Assembly (NCBI RefSeq): GCF_002128425.1
Contig: NZ_NESS01000009.1
Location: 1 to 64,000 of the forward strand
Source: Gottfriedia acidiceleris
Lineage (GTDB): Bacteria; Bacillota; Bacilli; Bacillales; Bacillaceae_G
Direction: 5' to 3'
DNA: 64,000 bases
The notes below the pieces were generated by a model that was given only the letters and a program-made list of their open reading frames with translations, was not told the DNA's origin and ran no database searches. This document shows positions 42,899 to 51,247 of this stretch, one piece after another. A program made the translations under genes and the position numbers. The first letter of the stretch is position 1. Each line of letters begins with the position of its first letter.

Positions 42899-44106
42899 GA
42901 AATTGGAAGGTTGGTACTATAACAGCAGGAATTATATTAATCGCAATTGGTTTACTATGGTTTCTACAAAATTTTATATCAATTCCTTACTCGAAGATTC
43001 TAATTAATGCTTGGCCAGTTGCTTGTATTTTATTAGGAATTGAAATATTACTATTCCATTTAGTTAGAAAAGAAGATTCGCTTCGTTTTCATGGATTTAG
43101 TATTTTTTTACTCATATTAATGATGGTTGTTTCAATTATATTTAGTATTGGTCATTTGTTTATGAAAGAAATTGGTTATACGTTTAAATCTAAAAATATT
43201 GAAATAAATGATTCACAAACTATTTCTCCATCAATTAATGAGGTTATTATTAAAGCTTCTGATGGAGAGATTAATGTAAATGGAACTGACTCAAGTTCCT
43301 TGAAAGTAAATGGTAACATACGAATTCCAGATAGAGATAAAGAAGGCAGTGGGAAATTAGCAGATTTTTATTCGGTAAAAACACTCGGCAACAAAATGTA
43401 TATAGAGATTAGTAATGATCACAATCAGATCTTTCACTTTGATAATGATAGAGCGGAGCTAAATATAGAGTTGCCTAAAAGTATTTTGACAAACATAAAG
43501 GTAGATAATGGATCTGTAAACCTAACAAATAAAGAGAATAAAACAGTCATTAATTCAAATGACGGTCAAATTAATCTTGAAAATGTAACTGGAAACTTAG
43601 TTGCTAAAACTAGAAATGGATCGATTAGCTTAACGAACGCTAATTTAAAAAGTGAAAGTGAAATTGCAACAAATGATGGAGAAATCACAATTAAACATAT
43701 TTCTGGTTATTTAAATGCAAATACGAGTCAAGGTAGAATTTCAATTGACCATGCTAATATGGAAGGAAAAAGTGAAATAGCGACTAATGATGGAGAAATT
43801 CACTTGAGTGATTTTAAAGGAGAAATTAATGCAAAAACAAATAATGGTGCAATTAATGTTGAGGAAGCATTATTAATTGGAGATAGCAAAATTACTTCTG
43901 ATGACGGTGAACTTCAAATCGACTTATTAAAGAACAATAACGTTACAATCAATGCAGAAACAAATGATGGTAGCTTTAGTGGGAATATAGGTTGGAAATC
44001 TAAAAATAAAGATGAAAATCATACAAATAAAGCGATTGTTGGAAGTGGAGAACATCAATTAAATTTAAAAACGTCGGATGGATCAATTTACGTAAATAAA
44101 AATTAG
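42895..44106 (+). CDS. Membrane protein with DUF4097 beta-helix-like domain
   Basis: 403 residues. Three N-terminal helices (about 7-27, 38-58, 67-90) are followed by a beta-repeat domain rich in ATNDGEI/TSDGSI-type turns about every 20 residues, typical of DUF4097. Such domains occur in LiaG/LiaX-like envelope-stress proteins. It is the last gene of the ECF operon and probably an envelope-exposed sensor or structural protein (inference). Confidence 0.8.
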   Translation: MRNWKVGTITAGIILIAIGLLWFLQNFISIPYSKILINAWPVACILLGIEILLFHLVRKEDSLRFHGFSIFLLILMMVVSIIFSIGHLFMKEIGYTFKSKNIEINDSQTISPSINEVIIKASDGEINVNGTDSSSLKVNGNIRIPDRDKEGSGKLADFYSVKTLGNKMYIEISNDHNQIFHFDNDRAELNIELPKSILTNIKVDNGSVNLTNKENKTVINSNDGQINLENVTGNLVAKTRNGSISLTNANLKSESEIATNDGEITIKHISGYLNANTSQGRISIDHANMEGKSEIATNDGEIHLSDFKGEINAKTNNGAINVEEALLIGDSKITSDDGELQIDLLKNNNVTINAETNDGSFSGNIGWKSKNKDENHTNKAIVGSGEHQLNLKTSDGSIYVNKN

Positions 44107-44130
44107 AAGATTACTATATTTTAAGTTAAG

Positions 44131-44157
44131 GCCCCAAGCATTGCATGGGGCTTTTTT
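44131..44157. terminator. Terminator between the ECF operon and the metal ABC operon
   Basis: GCCCCA pairs with TGGGGC around a 9-nt loop with a T-run. It lies between convergent operons. Confidence 0.85.
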
Positions 44158-44168
44158 GTGTTTCTCCT

Positions 44169-45098
44169 TTATTTCTTGCTTAATGCATTAATGATTGTTT
44201 TTGTATTCCACTCCATCATACCTAAGTAAGTGTCACCAGCCTCACCTGGTTTGCCTAAGGAATCCGTAAATACTGTACCTGCTATTGGTATACTTGTTTC
44301 TCTTGATACTGTTTCCATACTACGTGGATCAACACTTGTTTCGACGAAAAGTACTTTTACATTTTTTTCTTTAATTAAATCAACAACATTTTTTATTTGG
44401 CTAGGAGTACCTTGACCTTCAGAATTAATTTCCCAAATATAGCCTGATTGTAACTGATAGGCTTTACTAAAATATTTAAAAGCTCCTTCGCTAGTAATGA
44501 GGAATCGCTTTTCTAGTGGTATTTTACTTAATTCTGTTAAAGTATTTTCATGTAGCTTTTCTAACTTTTGAATATACTTATCTGCATTTTTTTGATAATA
44601 TGATTTGTTTTTTGGATCCTCCTTTATTAATGCATCACGTATATTTTTAGCGAAAATGACTCCATTTCGTATATCAAGCCACGCATGTGGATCTGTTTCA
44701 CCTTCTAATCCATTTGATTCTAAGTAAATAGGTTTTACATTTTGACTAACCATATAAACTGGAGCTTCATTACCGGATTTATTGGAGCTTTTTAAAAGTT
44801 TATTAAACCAAGAATTCCCTTGTTCAAGATTTAAACCATTATAAAAAACAACATCAGCGTCAGTCGTCTTCATTAAGTCTTTTGGAAGTGGATCATATTC
44901 ATGGGGGTTAGCCCCAATTGGAACTAAACTATGAATCTCGACTTTATTTCCTCCAATATTTTTCACAAGATCGTAAATAATTGAATAAGTAGTAACTACT
45001 TTCAGTTTGTTATGATTGTCGACATTTTTATTTGAACAAGCTGACAATGCCAATATGAATACTAGTATCAATGGTATTAGTTTCTTAAAAATCCTCAT
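44169..45098 (-). CDS. Metal (Mn/Zn) ABC transporter substrate-binding lipoprotein
   Basis: 309 residues of cluster A-I metal-binding proteins. The lipobox LSAC gives the lipidated Cys near residue 21. Metal ligands are His in ANPHEYDP, His in DPHAWLD, Glu in TSEGAFKYF and Asp in FTDSLG, the His-His-Glu-Asp set typical of manganese binders such as MntA/PsaA. ATG at 45098 has GGAGG 8 nt upstream. It is last in an operon with a permease and an ATPase. Confidence 0.92.
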   Translation of the reverse strand: MRIFKKLIPLILVFILALSACSNKNVDNHNKLKVVTTYSIIYDLVKNIGGNKVEIHSLVPIGANPHEYDPLPKDLMKTTDADVVFYNGLNLEQGNSWFNKLLKSSNKSGNEAPVYMVSQNVKPIYLESNGLEGETDPHAWLDIRNGVIFAKNIRDALIKEDPKNKSYYQKNADKYIQKLEKLHENTLTELSKIPLEKRFLITSEGAFKYFSKAYQLQSGYIWEINSEGQGTPSQIKNVVDLIKEKNVKVLFVETSVDPRSMETVSRETSIPIAGTVFTDSLGKPGEAGDTYLGMMEWNTKTIINALSKK

Positions 45099-45116
45099 GA
45101 GCATTACCTCCTTTAT

Positions 45117-45992
45117 TTACTTCTGAAATGAAATACTTTTTCTATTTTTCTTTGTCTTTATTAGTTTCCATACTAAGCCTTGAGATGGAGAGAAGAAGAA
45201 GGCTATCGTAAAGAAGAATGCTGCTACAAGTACAATTGTTGCCCCAGAAGCCAAATTGTATGTGAAACTAAAATATAGTCCAATTACAGATGAAAATATC
45301 CCTAACGAGGCAGCTAAATAAATCATGATCCAAAGTCGATTCGTTAGTAAGTAAGCAGTTGCTGCAGGTGTTATTAACATTGCAACGACAAGAATAATAC
45401 CAACAGTTTGTAAAGAAGCTACAGTGACTAAGGTTAGAAGAACCATTAATCCATATTGAATCCATTTTGTAGGTAAACCGTAGCTTTGTGCCATCGTCGG
45501 ATCAAACGTTGATACAAGTAATTCTTTATAAAATAAGTAGACTAGGCTAATTACAACAATACCGATACAGACCGTAATCCACATATCAGAAGAACGGACT
45601 GATAAAACATTTCCAAATAAAATATGATATAGATCTGCGCTACTTTTCATAAAAGTGACGAGAATGATTCCGACTGCAAATACTGATGTAAACATAATTC
45701 CAATTGCCATATCATGTTTAATGCGACTATTTTGACTAACAAATCCGATACCAATGGCCGTTAAAATACCTGTAACAACAGCACCTATAAAAAAGTTAAA
45801 TCCTAACATGTATGAAATCGCAACACCTGGAAGTACAGCATGTGAAATAGCATCTCCTATTAATGCCATGCCCCTTAAAACAATAAAGCAACCAATGACT
45901 CCACAAATAATGCCTACAATTATTGAAGTAAGCAATGCTTTTTGTAAGAAATCATACGTCATTAATGCTTCAAAAAAATTTATTACACTCAT
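45117..45992 (-). CDS. Metal (Mn/Zn) ABC transporter permease
   Basis: 291 residues with eight or nine hydrophobic helices and the family segment FIVLRGMALIGDAISHAVLPGVA near residue 37, plus AMLITPAATAYLLTNRLWIM. It overlaps the ATPase gene by 4 nt and is followed 18 bp later by the binding protein. It is the membrane channel of the Mn/Zn importer. Confidence 0.93.
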   Translation of the reverse strand: MSVINFFEALMTYDFLQKALLTSIIVGIICGVIGCFIVLRGMALIGDAISHAVLPGVAISYMLGFNFFIGAVVTGILTAIGIGFVSQNSRIKHDMAIGIMFTSVFAVGIILVTFMKSSADLYHILFGNVLSVRSSDMWITVCIGIVVISLVYLFYKELLVSTFDPTMAQSYGLPTKWIQYGLMVLLTLVTVASLQTVGIILVVAMLITPAATAYLLTNRLWIMIYLAASLGIFSSVIGLYFSFTYNLASGATIVLVAAFFFTIAFFFSPSQGLVWKLIKTKKNRKSISFQK

Positions 45993-46738
45993 ATTAAACT
46001 TACCTTTCCCCTTTCAATTGAATAGAATGGATGATTTGTATACGCTTTAGAAATGACTGATGGATTAAGTACGTCTTCGACCGATCCATATTGAATTAGT
46101 CGTTGATTTAGTAATAATAATTCGTCAAAGTAAGTTTGAGCCTTAGTTAAGTCATGATGAACTACGATGATCGTTTTACCTGCATCACGCAATTCTTTTA
46201 AGATTGAAATAATTGTTTCTTCACTTGTCATATCAATGCCTACAAAAGGCTCATCTAAAAACAAAATTTCTGTATTTTGTGCTAATGCTCTTGCTAAAAA
46301 TACACGTTGCTGCTGACCACCGGAAAGTTCTCCTATTTGTTTATTTTTATATGCTTCCATTCCTACTTTTTTTAAACAGTCAGTTGCAAGTAATTTTTCA
46401 TTTTTTTTAGGCTTTCTAAAAAAGCCAAGATGAGGGAATGTACCCAATAGGACAACATCTAAAACAGTAATCGGGAAATCCCAATCGATATGATTTCTTT
46501 GTGGAACATATGCGATCAGTTTTCGATTTGCACGTATTGAACCTCCGTTAATTTTAATCGATCCTTTATCACGTGGAATTAATTCAAGAATTGCCTTAAT
46601 TAATGTTGATTTTCCTGCACCATTCGGACCAATGATCCCAACAAGCTTACCTTGTTCTACTTCAAAAGAAACTTCTTGAATAACAGGATTTCCAAGATAG
46701 GATACATAAAGCTCGTCAATAGTAATTGAATGACTCAT
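45989..46738 (-). CDS. Metal (Mn/Zn) ABC transporter ATPase
   Basis: 249 residues with Walker A GPNGAGKST, the Q-loop YVPQRNHIDWDFP typical of the metal subfamily, signature LSGGQQQR, Walker B ILFLDEP and switch His in IIVVHHD. First gene of the importer operon, preceded by AGGAGG. A possible MntR-type site lies 33-49 bp upstream. Confidence 0.95.
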   Translation of the reverse strand: MSHSITIDELYVSYLGNPVIQEVSFEVEQGKLVGIIGPNGAGKSTLIKAILELIPRDKGSIKINGGSIRANRKLIAYVPQRNHIDWDFPITVLDVVLLGTFPHLGFFRKPKKNEKLLATDCLKKVGMEAYKNKQIGELSGGQQQRVFLARALAQNTEILFLDEPFVGIDMTSEETIISILKELRDAGKTIIVVHHDLTKAQTYFDELLLLNQRLIQYGSVEDVLNPSVISKAYTNHPFYSIERGKVSLI

Positions 46739-46770
46739 AAATAAACCTCCTTTTGCGCTTGTCTATATTT

Positions 46771-46787
46771 TTTGTGTTAGGGCAACT
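46771..46787 (-). promoter_or_regulatory. Possible MntR-type operator of the metal importer
   Basis: TTTGTGTTAGGGCAACT on the plus strand resembles, from memory, the B. subtilis mntA operator (TTTGCATGAGGGAAACT). It is suitably placed upstream of the ATPase gene. Manganese-dependent repression is therefore predicted. Confidence 0.45.
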
Positions 46788-46954
46788 TTTTGATCGAAAA
46801 AATATTGATTTAAAGCATTATATGTAAGGGAATATTAAAAGATGATTAGAAATGTTTCCTTCGTACAACTTTTTTTGATTTATCAAAATTGTAATTGCTA
46901 TCATAAATTTTGTAAAGAATAAAGTTAAGATCTTTTTTAAGTTAAGTAAAAAAA

Positions 46955-46992
46955 GCAAAAAAAAACCTTTAAATACAATTCGTATCAAAGGT
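46955..46992 (-). terminator. Terminator of the CotB-like gene
   Basis: On the minus strand ACCTTTGATAC pairs with GTATTTAAAGGT (bulge) and is followed by a run of T. Confidence 0.7.
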
Positions 46993-47001
46993 AATATCCA
47001 G

Positions 47002-47667
47002 CTAAGGTAAGTGGACAGATTTTATATGACCTAGTTTTAGATAAACACTTTGTCCACTCGCAATGGAAAGCTCTAATTGATTATTTTCTACTTTATTTAA
47101 AAGCCCAATTTTCATTGGATCTGTTCCACCATCGAAAATCACAAGCTTTCCAATTTCTTTTTTAAGTTGACTTTCTAAAGATCTGTTTAAAGGAGTAGTA
47201 GATGGATGAACTGCTAGAGATTCATCGTTTAAATTATACGGAATAACTTTATGGTTATATGGTGTGATCCATTTTAAATGTGATAAAGAAATATACATAG
47301 TATGAAATACAGGTGAGTAAAACACTAGATAATCACTTAGTACGTTCATAATATACCCATGAAAAGTTATATTACCAGTTACATATATTTCTGAAAATAT
47401 ACCTTTTGCATTTAGTAAAATTTTACGATAAGAAATTGTCTCCATTTCCTGACTAATGGATGGTTCAAGAGGATTCTTTATTTTTTCTATTAAATCAATT
47501 TTTTGATATACCATATGGATATGCATCCAAGGAATATAATAATATTTTATGCCATTAAAAAGCACTAAAATATCTTGTCCTAAATCAGTAAGAATTCCTT
47601 CGAAAACTACATCTCCAGATAGTTTTACTGAAACTTGTTCTCCAAGTAATGTAGATACATCACTCAC
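47002..47667 (-). CDS. CotB-like spore coat protein with three tandem small beta domains
   Basis: 221 residues with three related segments: LLGEQVSVKLSGDVVFEG...YYIPWMHI, LNAKGIFSEIYVTGNITFHG...MYISLSHLKWI, and LKKEIGKLVIFDGGTDPMKIG...YLKLGHIKSVHL. Each follows the pattern G...V.....G....G.L.......I....HIKSV seen in the repeats of CotB and DUF2642 proteins. The Ser/Lys-rich tail of B. subtilis CotB is missing. GTG start with GGAGGAG upstream. It lies 31 bp after an ArsB/NhaD-type permease gene and may share its transcript. Confidence 0.6.
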   Translation of the reverse strand: MSDVSTLLGEQVSVKLSGDVVFEGILTDLGQDILVLFNGIKYYYIPWMHIHMVYQKIDLIEKIKNPLEPSISQEMETISYRKILLNAKGIFSEIYVTGNITFHGYIMNVLSDYLVFYSPVFHTMYISLSHLKWITPYNHKVIPYNLNDESLAVHPSTTPLNRSLESQLKKEIGKLVIFDGGTDPMKIGLLNKVENNQLELSIASGQSVYLKLGHIKSVHLP

Positions 47668-47698
47668 TTAGATCTCCTCCTAGAGGTAAAAGTATTGA

Positions 47699-49057
47699 TT
47701 AATGTGCGAATACTAATTGTACCCAATAGTATAGTAGAAATAATGTAACGACCGTTGATAAAGGGATAACAATTATTGTGACGCTTAAATAATCTTTCCA
47801 TTTTACTTTAATTTTATTTTGTTTTAATATGTGCATCCAAATTAATGAAGCAAGAGTACCAATTGGTAATAATAATGATCCCATGTCACTTCCGATGATA
47901 TTAGCAAGGTATATCGTTTTTAAGGTGATTGGGTCAAGACCCATTTCAGTTAGCGTAATTGTTCCAATCATAAGCGCAGGGTGATTATTAAATAGATTTG
48001 ATAAAACAGTTACTAAACCGCCCATAATAAAGCTCGCTTGGAATATTCCTTGGTTAACGATTGGTTCACATTCTTTTACTAAAAACTCTGTTAAACCAGC
48101 ATTATGAAGCCCATAGATAATTACGTACATTGAAAATGCAAAAAGTAATATTTGCCAAGGTGTCTTTTTTAAAATATCTGTAGGCTTTGTTCTTAAATGG
48201 TACCATCTCCAAATTAATAAAATTAAGGATCCAAGTACCGCAACTAATTCAATCGGGATTGAAAAGTAAGATGCAACGAATAACAGACATCTCATTAAGA
48301 ATACGAAGGCAAGAACTTTTAACATAAATTTTGTACGTTTCTTTTTCGTTTCAACTGAAATTTTTGTTTTTAATGGATGGAAGTTTTTTATAAAGAACGA
48401 TTCTTCAATATCATCTGTTGAAATTGGAAGTTTCTCAGGTAATTTATTTTTTAGAACAACATACATGAGCACTGACATAAACAATAAACCTAATGTTGCA
48501 GGGACGAACATCATTGCTGTATGCATATAAAGCGTCATATGGACAATCTTTAAAGCGATTAAGTTTACAATATTACTTACTCCGATTGGAGCACTAGAAG
48601 CTGTCGCAATAAGTGCTCCAGATAATAAATAAGGAATTTGTTGGTGTGGTTTTAGACGAAGATTTTTTAATAGAAGGATTAAGATTGGAGTTGTAATTAA
48701 AATACTGCCATCATTGTTAAAGAGTAAAGTCATTAAAAAGCATAATAGTTGGATGTACCAATATAATCGATAACCTGATCCTTTTGCCAATGTAACTAGT
48801 CGAGCTGCTGACCAATGAAAGAACCCGAAGCTTTCCAAAATTACTGCCATAACAATTGTTGCGATAATTGTTATTGAAGCTCCACCGATTTTCGTAATAA
48901 TGTCATATAAATCGTGTCGACTAACAATTCCAGTTACTAGAATGATTATTGCTCCAACTGAAGCAGGCCATGCTTCATGAATTCCTTTTGGTCTCCAGAA
49001 TATGACAGCCATTGTCATAATGAAAACAAATGCTGTCATTGCAATTTCAAAATTCAT
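47699..49057 (-). CDS. ArsB/NhaD-family permease
   Basis: 452 residues with about 11-12 hydrophobic helices. It has the ion-transporter superfamily landmarks ATIVMAVILESFGFF, LLFNNDGSILITTPILI and SSAPIGVSNIVNL in the first half, and SNLFNNHPALMIG and ANIIGSDMGSLLLPIGTLASLIWM in the second. Homologues export arsenite or exchange sodium for protons. No arsR, arsC or arsA gene is present, so arsenite export is not supported by context. ATG at 49057 has AAAGG 9 nt upstream. Confidence 0.8.
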   Translation of the reverse strand: MNFEIAMTAFVFIMTMAVIFWRPKGIHEAWPASVGAIIILVTGIVSRHDLYDIITKIGGASITIIATIVMAVILESFGFFHWSAARLVTLAKGSGYRLYWYIQLLCFLMTLLFNNDGSILITTPILILLLKNLRLKPHQQIPYLLSGALIATASSAPIGVSNIVNLIALKIVHMTLYMHTAMMFVPATLGLLFMSVLMYVVLKNKLPEKLPISTDDIEESFFIKNFHPLKTKISVETKKKRTKFMLKVLAFVFLMRCLLFVASYFSIPIELVAVLGSLILLIWRWYHLRTKPTDILKKTPWQILLFAFSMYVIIYGLHNAGLTEFLVKECEPIVNQGIFQASFIMGGLVTVLSNLFNNHPALMIGTITLTEMGLDPITLKTIYLANIIGSDMGSLLLPIGTLASLIWMHILKQNKIKVKWKDYLSVTIIVIPLSTVVTLFLLYYWVQLVFAH

Positions 49058-49251
49058 TTTCATTCACCTTTCTCTAATCGGTAGCATTTTTTTGTGTCCT
49101 ACTTGTCCGATTAATATATTAATATTCAATTTTAGTATTGATGTACTTAGTTAATAGACCATTTTTTTTAGTTTGTATATTTGTCCACATAGTTGAAATG
49201 TCCTGAAATGACATCGTCCTATAGGTACAGTTGCCTCAAAAAATTCAATTT

Positions 49252-49283
49252 TCAAAAAAAAATAGCCAGCTGTTAAGCTGACC
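49252..49283 (-). terminator. Terminator of the DUF1904 gene
   Basis: On the minus strand GTCAGCT and AGCTGGC form a short stem followed by TATTTTTTTT. Confidence 0.65.
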
Positions 49284-49304
49284 ATAATTATATTGGAATA
49301 TCAA

Positions 49305-49634
49305 TTAAGGAAATCTCTTTCCATTTATATAGTAACAATCTTCTTGATATGTACTAAATGCAATTTCAAACTCTGGAATATGTAAAGTGTTAATATGTTT
49401 CTCGATAGTAGCTGCAAAAAGGTCCCTAGTTTCGACTCCACGTTCAAACCACTTTACTTCAATAAATGGAAAGCCTTCTACAATTTCACCATTAAAGACT
49501 GAAGTTGAATGGATACAATCAATCGTAAAATTATCTGTTCCACACTCACAAACCTTTGCAAGTTCTTCGATTAATGGCTTACTAATTTTGCAAATATCAT
49601 CAGTTGAAATCCCTTTAATTAATAATTGAGGCAT
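49305..49634 (-). CDS. DUF1904-family protein
   Basis: 109 residues, MPQLLIKGIS at the N-terminus followed by a predicted beta-alpha-beta arrangement like the tautomerase fold (EGFPFIEVKWFERGVETRDLFAATIEKHI). It matches from memory the DUF1904 family of small Firmicutes proteins. A catalytic activity is not established. Preceded by AGGTGGG. Its promoter region is shared with a Fur-box-like site. Confidence 0.7.
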   Translation of the reverse strand: MPQLLIKGISTDDICKISKPLIEELAKVCECGTDNFTIDCIHSTSVFNGEIVEGFPFIEVKWFERGVETRDLFAATIEKHINTLHIPEFEIAFSTYQEDCYYINGKRFP

Positions 49635-49722
49635 ATATGTCCCACCTTTTTTCTACAATTATAACTTAATTTACTTATGAATATGTTGTATTATATTTTA
49701 TAAAAAAATACAATAATTGGTA

Positions 49723-49751
49723 TTGATAATCATTTTCAGTTGTGGTAATCT
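49723..49751 (+). promoter_or_regulatory. Fur-box-like site over a sigma-A promoter
   Basis: TGATAATCATTTTCA (49724-49738) matches the 7-1-7 Fur consensus TGATAATnATTATCA with one change. It overlaps the -35 of a plus-strand promoter, TTGATA (49723-49728), 17 bp, TAATCT (49746-49751). Iron-responsive repression of a transcript starting near 49758 is predicted. Confidence 0.6.
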
Positions 49752-49757
49752 AAGATT

Positions 49758-49957
49758 AATAAAAGAAGTTTAAGAAATAAGCCATTGTTTTTCTTAGTTC
49801 TTCGTTTGTATACACATTAAAAAGTAAAATGTGGAGTGCGACCCTAGAACCCCCCAACCCTATAGAAGAGAAGAACGTGCTAGGACAGTAGTTTTTCTCT
49901 TCACCAAATAAATAACCCTGTTTTTTGACGCAGATCATTCTGCGTTATTTTTTTTGT
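49758..49957 (+). ncRNA. Candidate Fur-controlled C-rich small RNA
   Basis: About 200 nt from the predicted start to a clear intrinsic terminator (ACGCAGA, TCAT loop, TCTGCGT, then T-run, 49928-49955). It contains a GC-rich island with an unpaired C-rich run GAACCCCCCAACCC (49847-49860), typical of Gram-positive sRNAs that pair with ribosome sites. CCTAG (49843-49847) can pair with CTAGG (49880-49884), and GAAGAGAA (49865-49872) with TTCTCTTC (49895-49902). These helices cross, so they form a pseudoknot or alternate. A 20-codon frame starting at 49830 has no ribosome site. FsrA-like function is a hypothesis. Confidence 0.5.
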
Positions 49958-50063
49958 GTGAAAATACAGATTATTTTGTAAAAACCCACAAAAATTATTA
50001 TACTAATTTACTAATATGTATGTTTCAAAAATGTGAACAAAAAGTTAATCATAATCTAATATT

Positions 50064-50170
50064 TGTCTAAAATGTGAACGTTGTGAATAACTGAACAATC
50101 ACGTCGAAGCCTTGAAACATATAGGTTTTTTAGAAAAAATCATATTTTCAATTATGTCTAAAATGTGAAC
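50064..50170. repeat. Exact 16-bp direct repeat with TGTGAA motifs in the qox upstream region
   Basis: TGTCTAAAATGTGAAC occurs at 50064-50079 and 50155-50170. Related ATGTGAACA is at 50031 and TTGTGAATA at 50081. TGTGAA half-sites occur in operators of redox regulators (Rex, ResD, Fnr), but no full Rex or Fnr palindrome is present. The remainder of the gap (49958-50347) is AT-rich with no gene. Confidence 0.55.
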
Positions 50171-50347
50171 ACTCTTTTTTTCCTTCCAAAATGGTAATTA
50201 ATTGTTTGTTTTTTTAATTAAAGTATCTTACTATAACTGTGGACATTGTTTGTCATTTTAGTGACAATTTATAAAAATACTTATCTAAGAAATAATTCAA
50301 AAAAACTATTTTGAACTTTTACTTACGTTATAGGAAGGAAGAGCGAA

Positions 50348-51247
50348 ATGAAAAAATTTCTAATGGGCATGATGATCATGCTGGTTGCATTAGTAATGGG
50401 TGCTTGTGACAAGATTACAGTACTTGATCCTAAGGGTCCTGTTGCTAAAACGCAAGCAGATACGATTATCTTCTCGATGTTGATGATGTTAGGAGTTTTA
50501 CTAGTAGTTTACATTCTTTATATTGTTATTCTATATAAATATCGTGCTAGTAAACTTCCAAAAGATTACGAACCTCCTCATGAAGAGGGAAGTAAAACAC
50601 TAGAAATTATTTGGACTGTCATCCCAATAATTATCGTTGCAGTTTTATCAGTAGTAACTGTTAAGACAACAAATGCAGTTGAAAGTGTACCAAAAGGTCA
50701 TGAAAATGATAAACCACTTGTTATTTATGCAAGTTCTTCAAACTGGAAATGGCATTTCTCTTATCCTGAACAAGGAATTGAAACTGTTAACTATGTTAAT
50801 ATCCCAACAAATAGAAATGTAGAATTCCGACTATACTCATTCGGTCCTATTACAAGTTTTTGGATTCCACAATTAGGTGGACAAAAATACGCGATGAGTG
50901 ACATGATCACTAAATTAAATTTTGTTGCTTCAAATGAAGGTTCATTCATTGGTAAGAACAGTAACTTCAATGGTAAAGGTTTTGCAGGAATGGAATTTGA
51001 AGTATTGGCAATGAATGATAAGGATTTTAACGGCTGGGTTAAGGACGTTAAAGAAACAGCTCCTGCTTTAACAGAAAAAGAGTTTAATAAATTACTAAAA
51101 ATTGAGCATTTAGGTAGAAAGACATATACTTCGACTCATTTAGAATTTAGACCAGCTCCAGAAGGAAAAAATGCAGGACATCAACATGGTTCTATGAAGG
51201 ATTCATCTGATCACCATGACATGGAGAATATGGAGGGGATGAAATAA
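50348..51247 (+). CDS. qoxA: Quinol oxidase aa3 subunit II
   Basis: 299 residues. The lipoprotein signal has Cys20 (VMGAC), then two transmembrane helices and a cupredoxin-like extracytoplasmic domain lacking the CuA Cys/His ligand set. It is therefore a quinol rather than cytochrome c oxidase. The C-terminus is His/Met-rich (HQHGSMKD...[11 protein letters not shown]). GGAAGGAAGAG precedes the ATG. It overlaps qoxB by one base. Confidence 0.95.
   Translation: MKKFLMGMMIMLVALVMGACDKITVLDPKGPVAKTQADTIIFSMLMMLGVLLVVYILYIVILYKYRASKLPKDYEPPHEEGSKTLEIIWTVIPIIIVAVLSVVTVKTTNAVESVPKGHENDKPLVIYASSSNWKWHFSYPEQGIETVNYVNIPTNRNVEFRLYSFGPITSFWIPQLGGQKYAMSDMITKLNFVASNEGSFIGKNSNFNGKGFAGMEFEVLAMNDKDFNGWVKDVKETAPALTEKEFNKLLKIEHLGRKTYTSTHLEFRPAPEGKNAGHQHGSMKDSSDHHDMENMEGMK

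Noticed and set aside
47699-49057. Arsenic resistance operon
   Set aside because: No ArsR, ArsC, ArsA or ArsD genes; only the permease family resemblance supports it.
49756-49938. 60-codon minus-strand frame
   Set aside because: It is antisense to the candidate small RNA and contains that RNA's structured region; no ribosome site.
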